From the NCBI RefSeq assembly GCF_000189635.1, contig NW_002476335.1:434001-498000 (forward strand): a DNA stretch of 64,000 nucleotides, written 5' to 3'. The position numbers and the translations under genes were made by a program. The notes beneath the pieces were generated by a model. That model searched no databases and was not told the origin of the DNA. It saw nothing but the letters and a program-made list of their open reading frames with translations. Origin of the DNA: Tetrahymena thermophila SB210 (lineage: Eukaryota > Ciliophora > Oligohymenophorea > Hymenostomatida > Tetrahymenidae). Position 1 is the first letter of the stretch. Every line of letters begins with the position of its first letter. Shown here piece after piece: positions 25,101 through 38,200 of the stretch.

Positions 25101-26478
25101 TCTTGTAATATTGACACGGTTGATTAATTACTAGCCTATTTTATTTTATTATGATTCTTTTAAATACAAAAAAAATGATAATTTTACCATAAGGTGTGTG
25201 GATAGGTGAGATATTTGATTCGTTTTGATTTCCATTGTTAATATGTAATCTGTTATTTTGCTCTTAGTTGCCTGATTATACTAAAATTTAGTTGTTATTT
25301 TAAGGAGTGGGAATATGAGCATGATAATTATTTTATTGCAACTATTTAATAGGTTGTTAAATTTACAAAGCATTTTGAGCCTAAGATGAAGCAGATTGTT
25401 AAGATAGGATTCCAATTTAAAAGTTTTTTTTTTCAATCTAACTTGAAGGTGTTTAAATTTGAGGTAAATCAAATGATCTATCATGGTTATTATGTCTGTC
25501 ATAACTCTTATTGTGCTAAGCATTTTGATGCAAGTTATTATTATTTGCTTAACTACTATTAATTCCATTCCCATTAAAATTATTACCTTAACAGCTGTTT
25601 TGAACATAGCTGTTATTATTTGAACTTTAAGACTGTATAAAGCTATTAGCTTACTAATTTGAGAGCTAAAGAAAAGGTTTTCTTGTATTCGTGGATCCTC
25701 TTTTGTTAGTAAAGCAAAACAAACCATTTCCATTACTCGAGGATTAGGAATTGTTAGGATTTATTGATGTATTCAAATTATTACTGTTGGATTATTTTGT
25801 ATTATTATTATTTCCAACTGATGTGCTAAGTATATTTTCTTGTTGAGTGTACATAGCGGCTGCTGAAGAAATAGGAATTTCCTCACTTTCTGTATAGGTC
25901 CTTCTATTTAGTGAGGAGTGATTAGGAGCAACAAGTCTCCTTTTAATTGCTTTACTACTTAATGGAGTATAAATTTGCATTAAATTTTAAATATGATTTG
26001 CACTCTACTTTACTTAATTTTGCTGCTAATTTTGCTATGCCTATTATTATTGTAGACTATGTATATTTTAAATTACAGAGCCTGCACTTGCACCATTTGT
26101 TGGTGATTTGTTAGTTGGAATGTTTGATGTGCTAGGTATTGAAATATTATTAGATTCAAGATACTGTTACTGGTATTTCAAGAAGTTGCGTCGTGTGTAA
26201 TTTAAAGGATTTTTATTCGATACAGGCGAATGAGGTTGCTATTATGACTAATTATTAGAGTTCGAAGATAAATAATTGAGTTATTAACCATTTGACTAAT
26301 TATTAACTTAAATGTTGTTGTTTACTGAGTTTTATTTACTTATACTGTTTGAGCAGGTATTAGATATGTTTATATCACTTGATTACACTATAATTTTATT
26401 ATTTCTAGATGTGCTACTATTCATATTATTTTATGAACCCTCTTAAAATTCGCTGCCCTGTGATTAGATATTATTCAT
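22104..26478 (-). CDS. Protein kinase with long Q/N-rich N-terminal extension
   Basis: Five exons: 26478-25188, 25135-23458, 23401-23232, 23160-23015 and 22958-22104, with introns of 52, 56, 71 and 56 nt; 1379 codons. Residues 1 to ~970 are disordered Asn/Gln/Ser-rich sequence with only short charged islands. The kinase domain starts near residue 985: Gly loop LLGRGGFALVWLG, VAIK-type lysine in YAVKQI, catalytic loop IVHSDLKTEN (His1133-Ser-Asp1135), metal site LIDYGSS (Asp1161), activation segment ending MATPEYMAPEIL, and helix F motif DIWSLGCVMMEIISG. HSD and DYG replace HRD and DFG, but the catalytic lysine and both aspartates are kept, so it should be active. The IDYGSS and WSLGC wording resembles DYRK/CMGC kinases, with an unusual ~20-residue insertion after the APE motif. 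The short tail ends soon after the domain. Confidence 0.87.
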
Positions 26479-27539
26479 CACTAATACTTTAGAATAATTT
26501 TTCTAAATTGAAATTCGAAATTAAGTAAAAATCTAATATGAATGTCAAGAATAACAGATTGATTTATCTACACCTTTTAATAATTTATTAATAATCTTTC
26601 CTTTACTATAGTTAATATTGTACTTTTAAGATTCTAATTATTAATTCAATCTTTATCTGTTGTAATTAATTGATTTTACCTAAAAATTAATTAGTTAATT
26701 GTAAGCCTAAATAAATTATTAATTAGTAAATACTTAGAATTTGCTAAATCGTTTATATCTATCATTTATTTTTACAATCTTTCTTATTTTTTTCAAACTA
26801 AAGAAACAAATTTACATTTATTTATTTTTTTCTTTGGTTATTAAAATTGATGGTAAATTTAGAGCTTACAAAATAAATAATTATCTAAACTTGTTAGAAT
26901 TATTCTCATATTTTTCTTTTTAAATTTTATACAACTTGCAGTGAAGTGAATAATTTTAAATTTAATTTTAAAATCTTTTTACATAAATTTATCACAAATC
27001 TTTTTAATAAACTACTTAGAATTAAAATTTTATTTAACAAATAGGATTCTCCTTTTCTACTTAACAGATATTAAAAGAATTTTTTTAACAACATGTTTCA
27101 GCTTATTTTTAAATAAAAAATTTTAATCATAGAAAATAATTTCATTTAATAACAATAAAATAAAATATAAATTATTTTTATTCATTTTTGTATGTAAGTA
27201 AGTATTAAAAACTTTGAATATGATTTTGTATTTTTAATTCTAATAAAGTTTAGCGATTTTTTTGCTTAATATAAATTAAATTTGAAAGAAGACTTAGTTT
27301 GAATCCTTAAAAATATAATTAAAAACATATAATTAAAATAATAAATATTTAACGAATACATTTAGATTTTTTAGGTTTATATGGCTAGCAGTATTTTTTT
27401 TAATAAATTTGAGAAATGGAGATTTTTAGACTAATTTTTTATTTTACTTAATAGAGGGCAATTCAGTTTATGTACAGGATTATTAATCAATAATATAAAA
27501 TTGTTCTTTTAATTTTAAAATGTTCTTAAAAGGGTTAAT
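26479..27539. other. Intergenic, no gene seen
   Basis: About 1.1 kb AT-rich spacer between two minus-strand genes (kinase promoter side, Rho 3' side). No convincing frame or RNA motif. Confidence 0.5.
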
Positions 27540-28587
27540 TCAAATTAAAGTACAACGTTAATGTTTTCTTGGTTTTTAATTTTTCTATTTGCAATTCATA
27601 CCATCTTAAATTGATTATAAAAACAATTCTTTAATCCCTTAATTTGATTTAGCTGAGCACTCGAAGTACTCACAGCCTAGTTCATTGACAATTTACTTTA
27701 CCTTTGTTTATAATTAATTAATTAATTAATTAAAAAATAAACCTAACAATATGAATATTTGAAGATATTAAAATTCTAATAAATTTTTTGATCAGGGCAT
27801 AAAATTATAAAAAGATTGTAATCTTTTTTAAATTATAAATCTAATTAATTTAGTCTAACTATTTATTACCTACTAAGAATTTACAGGGGCATTTTTTTAA
27901 CTCTTTTTTTTACTTTGCTCTGATTCTAATAAATCTATTTTATTTCCTACAAATACTTTAAGAGATTTAGGTTGTACTTGCTACAACTCAGGGTACCACT
28001 AATATTATTTGAAAAATTAGTAAGTATGAATTTTATCTAATGTTTTCAAGATTGTCATACAAAGTTAAAATATCTTTATACAACAAATTAATATATATAA
28101 ATATTTACTTTTTTAAGGGCGTTATCGAAAGACTCAGGATCTACCACTGAAAAAACAATTAGGAATATATCTGTATTACTGTAGCTTAGTGGTCTTAATC
28201 TATTATACTCTTCTTGACCTGCAGTATCCCTATTATACAATTTAGATATAAGTTGATCTTAATAAACTAATCTTGGAATTTTTATCAAATTATTACCATA
28301 TACCTAGCTAAACTGTCTTTTTATCTATTTTTACCATCATAAAAGAATTTTCGAAAATAGTAGGAATATGCTCCTCTGAATATGTATCATTCATGTATCT
28401 ATTTTTTATTTATATCACCTTAAAGATGTCAAATATATTTTTAAGAAATTAAATGCTTTTTTTAAGCATTTTTGTTTATTTACCTATGTAATATACAAGT
28501 TTTTCCTACAGCACCATCTCCAACAGCTACTAGCTTCATAGGAATAGGACCTTAATCATCAAATTATTTTTTATCTATACAAATCAT
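27540..28587 (-). CDS. Rho/Rac-family small GTPase
   Basis: Five exons: 28587-28484, 28398-28297, 28229-28109, 27998-27870 and 27701-27540, with introns of 85, 67, 110 and 168 nt; 205 codons. Motifs in order: P-loop GDGAVGKT (23-30); effector region [16 protein letters not shown] with the switch I threonine; [17 protein letters not shown] with the catalytic Gln, typical of Rho rather than Ras or Rab; [21 protein letters not shown]4 [11 protein letters not shown]5 [10 protein letters not shown]; a basic tail (CKQKNQKPRKHQRC) ending in the CAAX box CTLI, which predicts geranylgeranylation. Rho GTPases cycle at membranes to control actin and trafficking. The region corresponding to the Rho insert helix is compact. 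All residues needed for hydrolysis are present. The first 16 residues are an N-terminal extension relative to most Rho proteins. Confidence 0.93.
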
Positions 28588-30091
28588 TTTGTCTACTTTA
28601 TTATGAATAAAAAGCGCACTTACTTATATATTTATATTTTCTTGTTTTTGTTTGTTTGTTTGATAAGTATATAAATATTTTTGAGTTTTTAATTAATTAA
28701 TAAATTATATCAAAAAAATCTAATCAACCCATATCAATTTTTTAGTTTGACAAAATAATCTTCTGTTTATAACCACATCAAATACATATTTTTTTTTTGA
28801 ATAAAAATTGTATTATTACCAAACTCCTTTAATTAAATTCTTCATTTACTTAATAAAAACTCTATGTATTTTAATTAAATTTCCATCTTTAACTTATTCG
28901 AGTTACAAATGTATAAAATTAAATATTTCAATTAAATCGTTATTTCTTTTATTATAAAATATAATTTAATAGATTCTTTAGATTTCATTTTAGATACAAT
29001 AAATTATTTAGATAAATATTAATTTTAAAATTAAATTTAAAAAAAAATAAATTGAGAGTTAAATTAGTGTAAGTATCCCTTATTCATCAACTATTTGCAT
29101 ACTTTAAAATTCATTTAAAACTTATAGCTAATAAAATTTATCCTCAAATCAACCCAGTTTAATTTTATTAAAAAAAATATTTATTATTGAAATAAATATC
29201 TATTTAGTACTAAAAAAATAAATCCAACAAATAGCAATTATTAGAAAAATCTACCCCGCTCTAAATAATTGGAACAAAATTGATATCAATCTCATAATTA
29301 TTATTTTTAGGAATAAAAATTTTTTTTAATTAAATAAAATATAATTGAAAAAATTTATCTTGGTAATGGCTGTATTAACACTCTTTATTAATAAAAATGA
29401 TTTTTTAAAGTAATAAAATCTATTAGCAAAATTTAAAAGAAATTTTAAATTAAAATTTAGCATTTCTTATTTTTTTAATTTAAAATTAACTAATTTTTTG
29501 AATCAATATTTTTTATTATCATAAATATTGATGTCTCTTTAGTTATTTTGAGTTTATTAAATTTTATATATTTCAAATTTCTTAAATATTTATATTAAAA
29601 ATATTATTTGATATAATTAATAATATTTAATTTAAATTCTTTATATTCTGTTTATTAAAATAATTTGAGATATATCTTCTTTTTAATCTTCAAATAAAGT
29701 ATTTAAAAGAAAATTTCATATTAATATTGAGATGATAATGTATTTTGCAACATTTTTGTATATAGTATTGTATTTGATTATTTTCTATCTATTCTCCATT
29801 TGCCAAACGTTTTTCAGTATAGATAAATTATATGTTACAACTTTGTTTGTTGTAGAAAACTATCAATTATTGTAGATCACTTAATCTCAGAAAAATTTCT
29901 CTAACTTTTCTTAAAGAATATAAGTTGTTTTGTAAAATAGAATCTTAGAGAATAGAATAAATAAGGTTCTACATCAAGATATCATGTTAAAATACACCTA
30001 AAAATAAACTTTATAAATAATTTAATTAATTAAAAAATAATCGAATTCTCAAATAATTAAAAGGTAAAGCAAGAAAGTAGAAAGTAAATAG
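28588..30091. other. Divergent intergenic region, no gene seen
   Basis: 1.5 kb between the divergent start codons of the Rho GTPase (-) and MsrA (+). It should contain both promoters. Extremely AT-rich, without coding signal. Confidence 0.5.
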
Positions 30092-30628
30092 ATGTAAGCT
30101 CATAAAATAGCTACTATAGGAGGAGGATGCTTCTGGTGCACTGAAGCTGTTTTTAGAAGAGTCATAGGAGTCTCTGATGTAAAATCTGGTTATGCTGGTG
30201 GTAATGTTGATAACCCTACATACAAATAAATTTGTGCTGGAAATACTAATCATGCTGAAGTGATTCAATTACAATACAATCCAAGTGTTATTTCTTATGA
30301 TAATATTTTAAGAATATTTATGAATGTCCATGATCCAACTACTAAAAATCGTTAGGGTGCTGATTCTGGAACATAATATAGATCAATTATTCTTTACAGT
30401 GATGAAGAATAAAAGAATATAGCTCATCAAATAATATCTGAAATCAATAACTCTAAGTTATATCCAAATCCAGTAGTAACAGAGGTTGTTCCATTAACTA
30501 AGTTCTATGAAGCAGAAAAAGATCATTAGAATTTCTACAACTTGAATTAAAACTACGGATATTGCAAAGCAGTAATAGATCCTAAACTTAAGAAATTCTT
30601 AACAAAATACAAAGAATTTTCTTAGTGA
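30092..30628 (+). CDS. msrA: Peptide-methionine (S)-S-oxide reductase
   Basis: 178 codons, single exon, TGA stop. The MsrA catalytic motif [12 protein letters not shown] lies at residues 10-21, with nucleophilic Cys13. The family blocks follow: [55 protein letters not shown] and the C-terminal [19 protein letters not shown], which carries the likely resolving cysteine. MsrA reduces methionine-S-sulfoxide in proteins and free methionine using thioredoxin. Length and motif spacing are normal for a minimal cytosolic MsrA and no targeting peptide is seen. The ATG is followed directly by the conserved domain, so the start is well supported. Confidence 0.96.
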
Positions 30629-31827
30629 TTGGAATTGCTTTTTTTAATTAAAACACAAGTAAAAAAATAAATTAAAAAAACAAATGTATAAAATATTGCT
30701 TAAAAGTTTGAAATTTTTTTAATTTAAGTAAAAATAAACTAATATTCTCTTTTTGTTTTTTGTTATATATGATAATTTTATTAATTCTAACATTTTATAT
30801 CGAAAATAATAACAATTTATCAATTTACTTATTTTTTATTAAAATTATTTTTCATCATCTTAATTTCAATTTTTTCTATACATTAAATCCTCATAAATTG
30901 ACATGATTCCCATCATATTTTGTCCTCCTAAGTTGCCAATTTTTAAACTAAATAATAATAAAAAAATTTTTGGTTATATAATTGGACCTTAATATAAGAG
31001 GATGTACTGTATGCAAATAAATGTCAATATTTACCAAATTCTATAAAAATAAAAAAAATATATTTAGAAGCTATTTAAAAAGCAAAATAAAACTTTTCTG
31101 TGATTCATATATACATTTTTTTTTACAAAGTCTATTGAATCCTACTAAAATTAATTAATTTATTAGATTTAGTTTCCATAATCAATATAATCAATCGATA
31201 AAATGAGCAAAAATTTTAGGAAGATAAAAAATAATTTTTAATTTAACAATGATTATTTTTATAACTCAAACAAATAAACAAATTTTTATAAATATATCTT
31301 TTCTTATATAGTACTTAAATAGCTTTTAAACTTACTAATAATAATTTATCTATTTCAATTTATATAAAAATAATTATAAGTTATTTATTTTACAATTATC
31401 AATTTAAGATTAAATTAAAGAGAAAATAAAAACAAGTATTGTTAGCCTTAAAAAGTAAGTAAGCCAATTTTGTTTACTTAAATAATTTAATACTTTCACT
31501 AAATATCATAAAGCAAGCCTAATTTAGTTATTTCTTATCTTTATAAAAAACACCTTAATTTATTTACTTAACTTTTTTTATATTTTATAAATTTAAAAAA
31601 ATTCTAACTAAAGCTTTTTTTTTTTGTAGATTGTGGTTTTAAAACTTCCTGATCATACAGTCAATTATTATAAATTAAAAATTTGGCAAAAATAAAATAT
31701 CCATATTGATCTTAATTCAAAAACTTTTAAAAAGAGTAAATTTACTACTTCCTCTTATTATGATTATTATTTATTTAATCTTCCTAATTAAAAGTTGATA
31801 AAAATAAACAATTGAAATAATAAGAAT
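30629..31827. other. Intergenic, no gene seen
   Basis: 1.2 kb AT-rich spacer between two plus-strand genes. Nothing recognised. Confidence 0.5.
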
Positions 31828-32298
31828 ATGTCTAAATTAATACTTTTACTTTCAATATTCATTTCTTTTGCCTATTGCGATACATATTGCGGCAGTTCTT
31901 ATAGTTATAATTACTATTGCCCTTCAGGTTATTACTGCTGCTCTACAACTGAATGTTGCTAAAATGTTTACTCTTCATGGTGGTTTATTACTATAATTGT
32001 TGTTAGCGTCATATTGATCATAGTTGCTATTGTTTTAGGTGTTATTAAAAGAAGAAGAAGAGAGTAATAAAGACTAATGCAATTAAAATTACAACAATAA
32101 TTATTGTAATAGCAATAAGATTAGTTAAGGCCCAGTTAACAACCACCTATCTAAGGTGTACCTGTTTAACCAGTAGGCTATAATCAATATCCTGGATAAC
32201 CTGCTTAAGGATAAGTATACTATTAACCTCCTCCTCCAATGAATAATTATCCTCCTTAACCAAACTAATATTAACAACCTTAACAAGCTTTAATATGA
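31828..32298 (+). CDS. Small Cys-rich single-pass membrane protein
   Basis: 156 codons, single exon, TGA stop. Signal peptide MSKLILLLSIFISFAYC, then a ~30-residue Cys- and Tyr-rich ectodomain (CPSGYYCCSTTECCQ). A transmembrane helix follows (WWFITIIVVSVILIIVAIVL) and a basic stop-transfer KRRRRE. The cytosolic tail is Pro/Gln-rich with YPGQPAQGQVYYQPPPPMNN-like repeats. The layout (signal peptide, compact CC-rich module, one helix, proline-rich PPxY-like tail) resembles Shisa/CX-type adaptor proteins, which often bind WW-domain ubiquitin ligases. Homology to those is not proven. Confidence 0.82.
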
Positions 32299-33211
32299 TT
32301 TATGCGGCAGCTATGAATATATTATATAATTAGATATTATAGTATTTATCTATAAATATGTATTTAGAATTTAATTTTTTTATAAATAAAGGCAATCATT
32401 TTTATTAAAATTTTTGTGGTAAATACATTTAATTAATTTATTGAATCTCAAGATACTTTGGATAAATAATTCAACTCTTATACAAATTGATAAAATAGCT
32501 TAATCCAAAAGTTAAATTTGACTTATCACACAAAAATTAAAATAAACCATAAAAATTATATATATGATATTAAAAATAAGTATGCATCTTTTAAAATAAG
32601 CATTTTTTTTTGAAAGGGATTATTTGAAGTTATAAAATTTTTTTAACTTAAAACTTTTACTATTGGGATGAGTATATTTAATATACATATACTAATTAAA
32701 AAAATTAATTTTCTTCAATATTATGAATAAAATAATATTGTTTATCAAAAAAGATAAAGCTATTCAATAAACTGTAAATATTCAACAAATTATATCTGAA
32801 TTCTTTAATATGTTTTTATTAGAAACTTATTAGTTGAATGATAATCTATGACATAGTATGAATTTATATATTTTACATAGAATTTATTTAAATCAAATTA
32901 GATTAAGCAAATTAGAGTTTGTTTTTTATTAATTAGTAATTATTTTAATATTACATTTCTTAATTTTAAAGGAAGTATATGAAGCAAAGCTTGTAATTAT
33001 TTTAACTTTTCGTTGGATAAATTATCTTATTAATTCTATTTTATACTGATCAAAATTCTTACTACTAATTAAAAAAATATTTTAAGTATGCACACGCTCT
33101 AAGTAAAAAAGATTGATTCATTGATTTACTAGACTTGAGTTAAAAATATTATTTACTTAGGAATAGATTCAGTTAAATAGAATAATATATAAACTAGATT
33201 CCCACAGTCAG
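32299..33211. other. Convergent intergenic region
   Basis: Spacer between the 3' ends of the Cys-rich membrane protein gene (+) and the Arf-like gene (-). AT-rich, no feature recognised. Confidence 0.5.
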
Positions 33212-33844
33212 TCAGCTCACTAGGGCAGATTTTGTTTATCCATTTTTAGATAATTAATTTTATTTATTTGAACTATTTTTATCATTATTTAAAAAGTAGC
33301 TGACTAATTTTTCCATTCCATCCATAAGTCCATCTCCTGTCTTTGCAGAACATTTTTAGATTATAATATCGTTTTCATTCATATTGTCTACTCCAGTTTC
33401 TTCCACAAGGGCTTTAAATTCAACACACTCAGGAAGATCTTATTTATTAAACAGAGCCAATACAACTGCATTTTAGAAACTCAGTTCTGAACTTAATTTA
33501 CGGAATTCATCCTTAACTTGCCATAGTCTTTCTTTATCAGTTGAATCTACTACAAAAATTATTGCATCTAAATTATCGTAATAGTGACTCCACAAAGACC
33601 TGACCTTACCTCCTACATCAAAAACCAGGAATTCTAAATTCTTATATTATATTGTTTCAATATTTAATCCAATTGTTGGAACAGTTTCCATAAATTTTTT
33701 GACTTTTAACTAATTTAAGATTGAGGTTTTCCCTGCTCCATCAAGTCCTATCATAACTATTTTTCTTTTAACTCCATTACTATTATCTGCTATTTAATCA
33801 ATACCATCTTTTAACTTTTTACCTCTACCAAACAAACAACCCAT
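33212..33844 (-). CDS. Arf-like GTPase with a Gln-to-Lys switch II substitution
   Basis: 210 codons, single exon, TGA stop. N-terminal MGC suggests N-myristoylation at Gly2 and palmitoylation at Cys3. P-loop GLDGAGKT (33-40), switch I ETVPTIGLNIETI with the key threonine, interswitch LEFLVFDVGG (70-79), G4 NKQD (133-136) and G5 CSAKTGDG identify the Arf/Arl family, membrane-recruited regulators of traffic and ciliary cargo. Arf proteins normally read WDVGGQ; here it is FDVGGK, so Lys80 replaces the glutamine that positions the hydrolytic water. This predicts weak intrinsic and GAP-stimulated hydrolysis. The C-terminus adds ~25 polar residues (NDKNSSNKQNQLSKNGQ) beyond the usual end. Subfamily not assigned. 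Confidence 0.9.
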
Positions 33845-35235
33845 ATCCTATTTAAATTTATTTATTACTTGTTATTCTTTCCTAGAATATCTAAATATTC
33901 AAGTGCCTTTTTTGTTAAATTTATGTTTATTTATTCAAAAAATAAGCTTTTTTATGGCAATTTTATATATTATTTAGATTCTTTTTTACTTTTACTTTCT
34001 TATTTATCTAATCATTAATAAGTTTATAAATAATTTTTTTTAATTGCGCATTGTGGTTTTTTATTTGATATACTATTTTCATATAATTTTTTTTTTTGAG
34101 CTGAAGCAAACCCATTTAAAATATTGATTTGTAGAAATTCACAGTGTTACTATTTCTGTTCAAATATTTGCCTAGCTTGATTTAAAAAAATTAAAATTTT
34201 ATTATTTTAATCAGCATATTAAATGTCATTAAAACTTTAATGAATTTAGCTAAACAAATTAGATGTGTGTATAAAAAATAAGAATATGAGAGGATAAAAT
34301 ATTATTTTTTATCATAGTTTAATTAATGGTTATAATCCAATTATATTTTTAAATTAAGATTCTTTAAATAATTAAGGCTCAGAAAGATAATAAACTTAAA
34401 AATGAGCTATTTGTTGTAATTCATGAATGATGTGTAAAGGTGAATAAAGAGTTTAAGAAGATTTTAAAATTAAAATAAAAAAAGAAAATTAAAAATAATG
34501 GTTTGTAATAGAAATAAATTGAATTTAAAGAATATTCTAATTATTGTTAGTTATCTTTCAAAATTTTATTGTTAAAAAAATCAAAAGTTATTAACATTAT
34601 TTAAAATTTGTTTGAGGCTATAAGATAAGAAAGTAAGAAAATTTATGATTTATTTCACTGAATTATTTTTAAAAAATTAGCTAAAAAAAATGGATTTGAG
34701 ATAAATTTATTTTATATATTTTTAATGCTAACATTTTTTATATTTTTATATCTAATAACCAAACTGCAGCAAGTTTTATATTTTATCTTTTTCCATAGAG
34801 TAGATCGAAAAAGCTAGTAAAATGGATGAAAAATCAGAAAATTTGTAGTATTAAGATCTAATGTTTATCAGTCGACTGATTTCAATCAATAATAATGAGT
34901 AAAAATTAAATATATTTACAGAAATACATGCATACATTTGAGTAGATTTTGATAATATATGAATGCGAAAATTCAAAAAATGTGATTGGTTAATGTATGT
35001 ACTAATTATCTAAATTGATTTGATTCTAATTGGAATATTAATTAAATGAAATAGCAAACAAGCCAAGTCAGAAACACAACTTAAAATTTGAGAAAAGAGT
35101 AATAGTAAAAACAGATTAAAAAGGAGAGGAAAAAATAAATAATTCTGCAATAATATATTAAAAATATTCAAAATCTAATTTTTGATAAGAAACATACAAC
35201 CAAGGATTATTTAATAAAGCGAAGAACAGAAAAAA
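33845..35235. other. Divergent intergenic region, no gene seen
   Basis: 1.4 kb between divergent starts of the Arf-like gene (-) and the RanBP9-like gene (+). It should contain both promoters. No coding or RNA signal recognised. Confidence 0.5.
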
Positions 35236-38200
35236 ATGAGCAAAGAATATTTGCTGTAGCTTCTATAAAAAATCCCAATGAAGGACGATAGTCCGAAGTT
35301 AGTTTTGAAGCAAAAGCCAAACCCATTCATAGAATTTGATAAAGATTCCTTAACAGCCACTTATGTAGGAAAAAATTTGATATATAGCGACACAACTGTA
35401 ATTTATTTAGATCAAGCAAATTAATTTGGCAGATTTGATTGATTTATGTCAAAAATTTAAACAAACTTACTTTTTTTACGATGACCTAAAGTCCATACAA
35501 AGCAACAGACCTGCTGATAGAGAAAATCTTATATTCTACTATGAAATAACAATTAAAGATTTAGCAAAAAGGTAGCATTTTATTTTTTTTTTCGTGTTTA
35601 GTAATTACCAACCATTAAGAAGGAGTAGGAAATATATAATTTTAAGATTATTGATTGATTGATGTTTCTTTCAAAATCAAAACAAAAAAAATAAAAACAA
35701 TTAAAAGGGTTCAGATTTTGATATTAAGACAAAATCTACTAATTAATTATTAATGATTTAAGATTTTTTAAGCTTCACTAACTATTTAAATATTTTATTA
35801 ATTAGCGATATTAGTGTAGGATTTGCAGATTCAGATTTCCCGATGAATAAGCATCCAGGACATACCAAAAAGTAACCAATTAAATTATAATTTAATTTAC
35901 ATTTAATTTGAAGGATTATGTTTTAAAGAAAGTTGAAATCAAAAACTATGAAATTAACAAACAAATAAATAAATTAAATTAGAAGTAGATTGAATAAATA
36001 AAATGTTTTTATTTAAGTTAAATTCATTTTAGCCTCTTAAACAAATATAATAAAATCATTTCCGTTTAACATCAAAAAGCTTAGTTTAAAGAATGATTTT
36101 ATATAAACTAAGTAAGGTAGATTGATCAAACTGCATAATTATGATTTAAAATATATGTTGAAAAATAATGCGTTTTAAAATTAAAAATTATCAGTTTAAT
36201 TTAAAAAATATTAAAATTAAATTTTTTAAAAATTAATCAAACAATTTTTAATTAAAAAATTGATAGCTCTTATGGGTACCAATCAGATGGCTCAGTATAC
36301 TCCAATAAGAAAGCAGTAAAAAAATATTTTCCTTCTTTGAAAAAATATTAATATAAATAATTGGTGAATAAACTTTAAAAAACTAATAAATTTCTATTTA
36401 GCTTTTAAGAGAATTCAAATTTAAATATTGATCAAATAATTTCATCTTTAAATTATAAAATAAAATAGCAAAAGAGGCTTTGGAAGATGAAAGATTTAGA
36501 CGTTATAGGATGTGGAATTAATTATTTAAAAAAGGAAATATTTTTTACACACAATGGAATATTGAGTGGTAAAATACTTTAAATTAATAAATTAAACTTA
36601 TTAAGAAGTTAATATCAACATACATAAAAAAGGTCCTATATTTTATGATATTGATTCTACAGATTATTATCCAACCTTAGGTATGCATGGACCTCGACAG
36701 AAAGTTAAATTTAACTTTGGACAGGAGAAATTTAAATTTGAATTACAGTCATATATACAGTAAGAAAAGGAAGCTATTCTTTAAATTATATTAGAAAATG
36801 AAGTTCATCATTATGACATACATTAAGTTGTTTAATCTTACTTATATTTCAATGGATATTTTGAAACTTTAAATGCATTTGAATCTGCTTCTAAAATGCA
36901 GAGAGAATCAACTCACTTAATTGTGAAAGATAATGTAGATGGATTGAACCCTATTTAGGTAGATTAGATAAGAAAACATATTGAACAAAAGTAAAAAGAA
37001 TTAATGCAAGCAGTTTAATAAAATTAAGATAGTAACAAGTGCAACAATAGGTAAAATATTGAATTAAATTACTTTAAATTACTATTCAGATAAATAAACA
37101 AAAATTAATTTGTACACATACATAAAACTGTTTGAACTAAATTATTTTGTTTATTGTAAAAATAGTTTAATTTATTATTTTTAAATAATAATTTATTAAA
37201 GTAACTGCAAATTTTTATCGACTAAAAATTTTATTTTGTTAAATAAAAAGCAAATTAGCAGCTGAAAAAATGACAGGAGAAGAAGAAAATTCATATTCAT
37301 TATTAGTTGGTGGAGATTCTAATTTATAATGTCATTCTTTTTAGACGTCTTAGATGAATGAAAATTCTATATCATTGTTAGGCACAAATGTTAATTCTAA
37401 TTTTGAGAAAATTCATGTTGAAGAAGATGAGGAAGAATCTAAAAAACAAGATAATGGCATTAAAATCCACAAGGATAATAGTTAAAATGGAAATATTTCT
37501 AACATTTTAAAAGAAGCTAATAATTCTAATATAACAGATTAATTAAACTTAAGTGCATCTACAGCAATTACATAACAAGAAACAAATCTTTTAAATTAAA
37601 GCAATTTTATAAATGGGAATTAATGTAGCTAATCTATTAGAGAACAACATTAAAATTAAGAATAGAATAATAACGGAGTAGTAAATTAAAATAGTGAAAG
37701 TAAAAACAATCATTAAAACTAATAAACTAAAAGCAACGGGAATAATCATGCTACTAATACAAACAATAATAACATTAATAATAATTAAAATAGCTAATCT
37801 AATTCCAATCATGAATCCAATGGTAACCACAACAATCCAACTAATTAATAAAATTAAAATAATAAAAATGTAGATAACAGAAACATTCATAGTAATAATT
37901 CGAGCAACTATCATATTTCTATATCAAATAAATAAAATTAAAACTAAATGTAAATTGAAATAGACTCTCCTCTTTTCAAAAAATCTATGCCATTTGAGAA
38001 ATAACCAGAGAAAGTATCTTCGAAAGATGGTATTTTTAGTAATGGTTTGTTAGATGAATAGGGCTGTTTATCAGGAGGAGGTAGATTTTTAAAGAAATTA
38101 ATTTTATTACACATTTTTTTTACTCGAATATTTTCTTAAAATATTTCTATGTTATAATACTTACTTATTAATAATTAATAAAAAAAAAATATTAATATAG

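Noticed and set aside
25136..25187. Apparent frame break in the kinase N-terminal region
   Set aside because: Explained by a canonical 52-nt GT-AG intron; splicing restores the frame and the total coding length is a multiple of three.
24830..25733. Several standard-code ORFs on both strands at 24.8-25.7 kb
   Set aside because: Off-frame readings of the Q/N-rich N-terminal region of the kinase gene on minus, which reads continuously in the ciliate code across a 52-nt intron.
37591..37914. Minus-strand 107-codon hydrophobic ORF under the standard code
   Set aside because: It is the antisense shadow of the AAT/TAA-rich (Asn/Gln) linker of the RanBP9-like gene. Antisense of poly-Asn/Gln gives Ile/Val/Leu runs that look like membrane helices.
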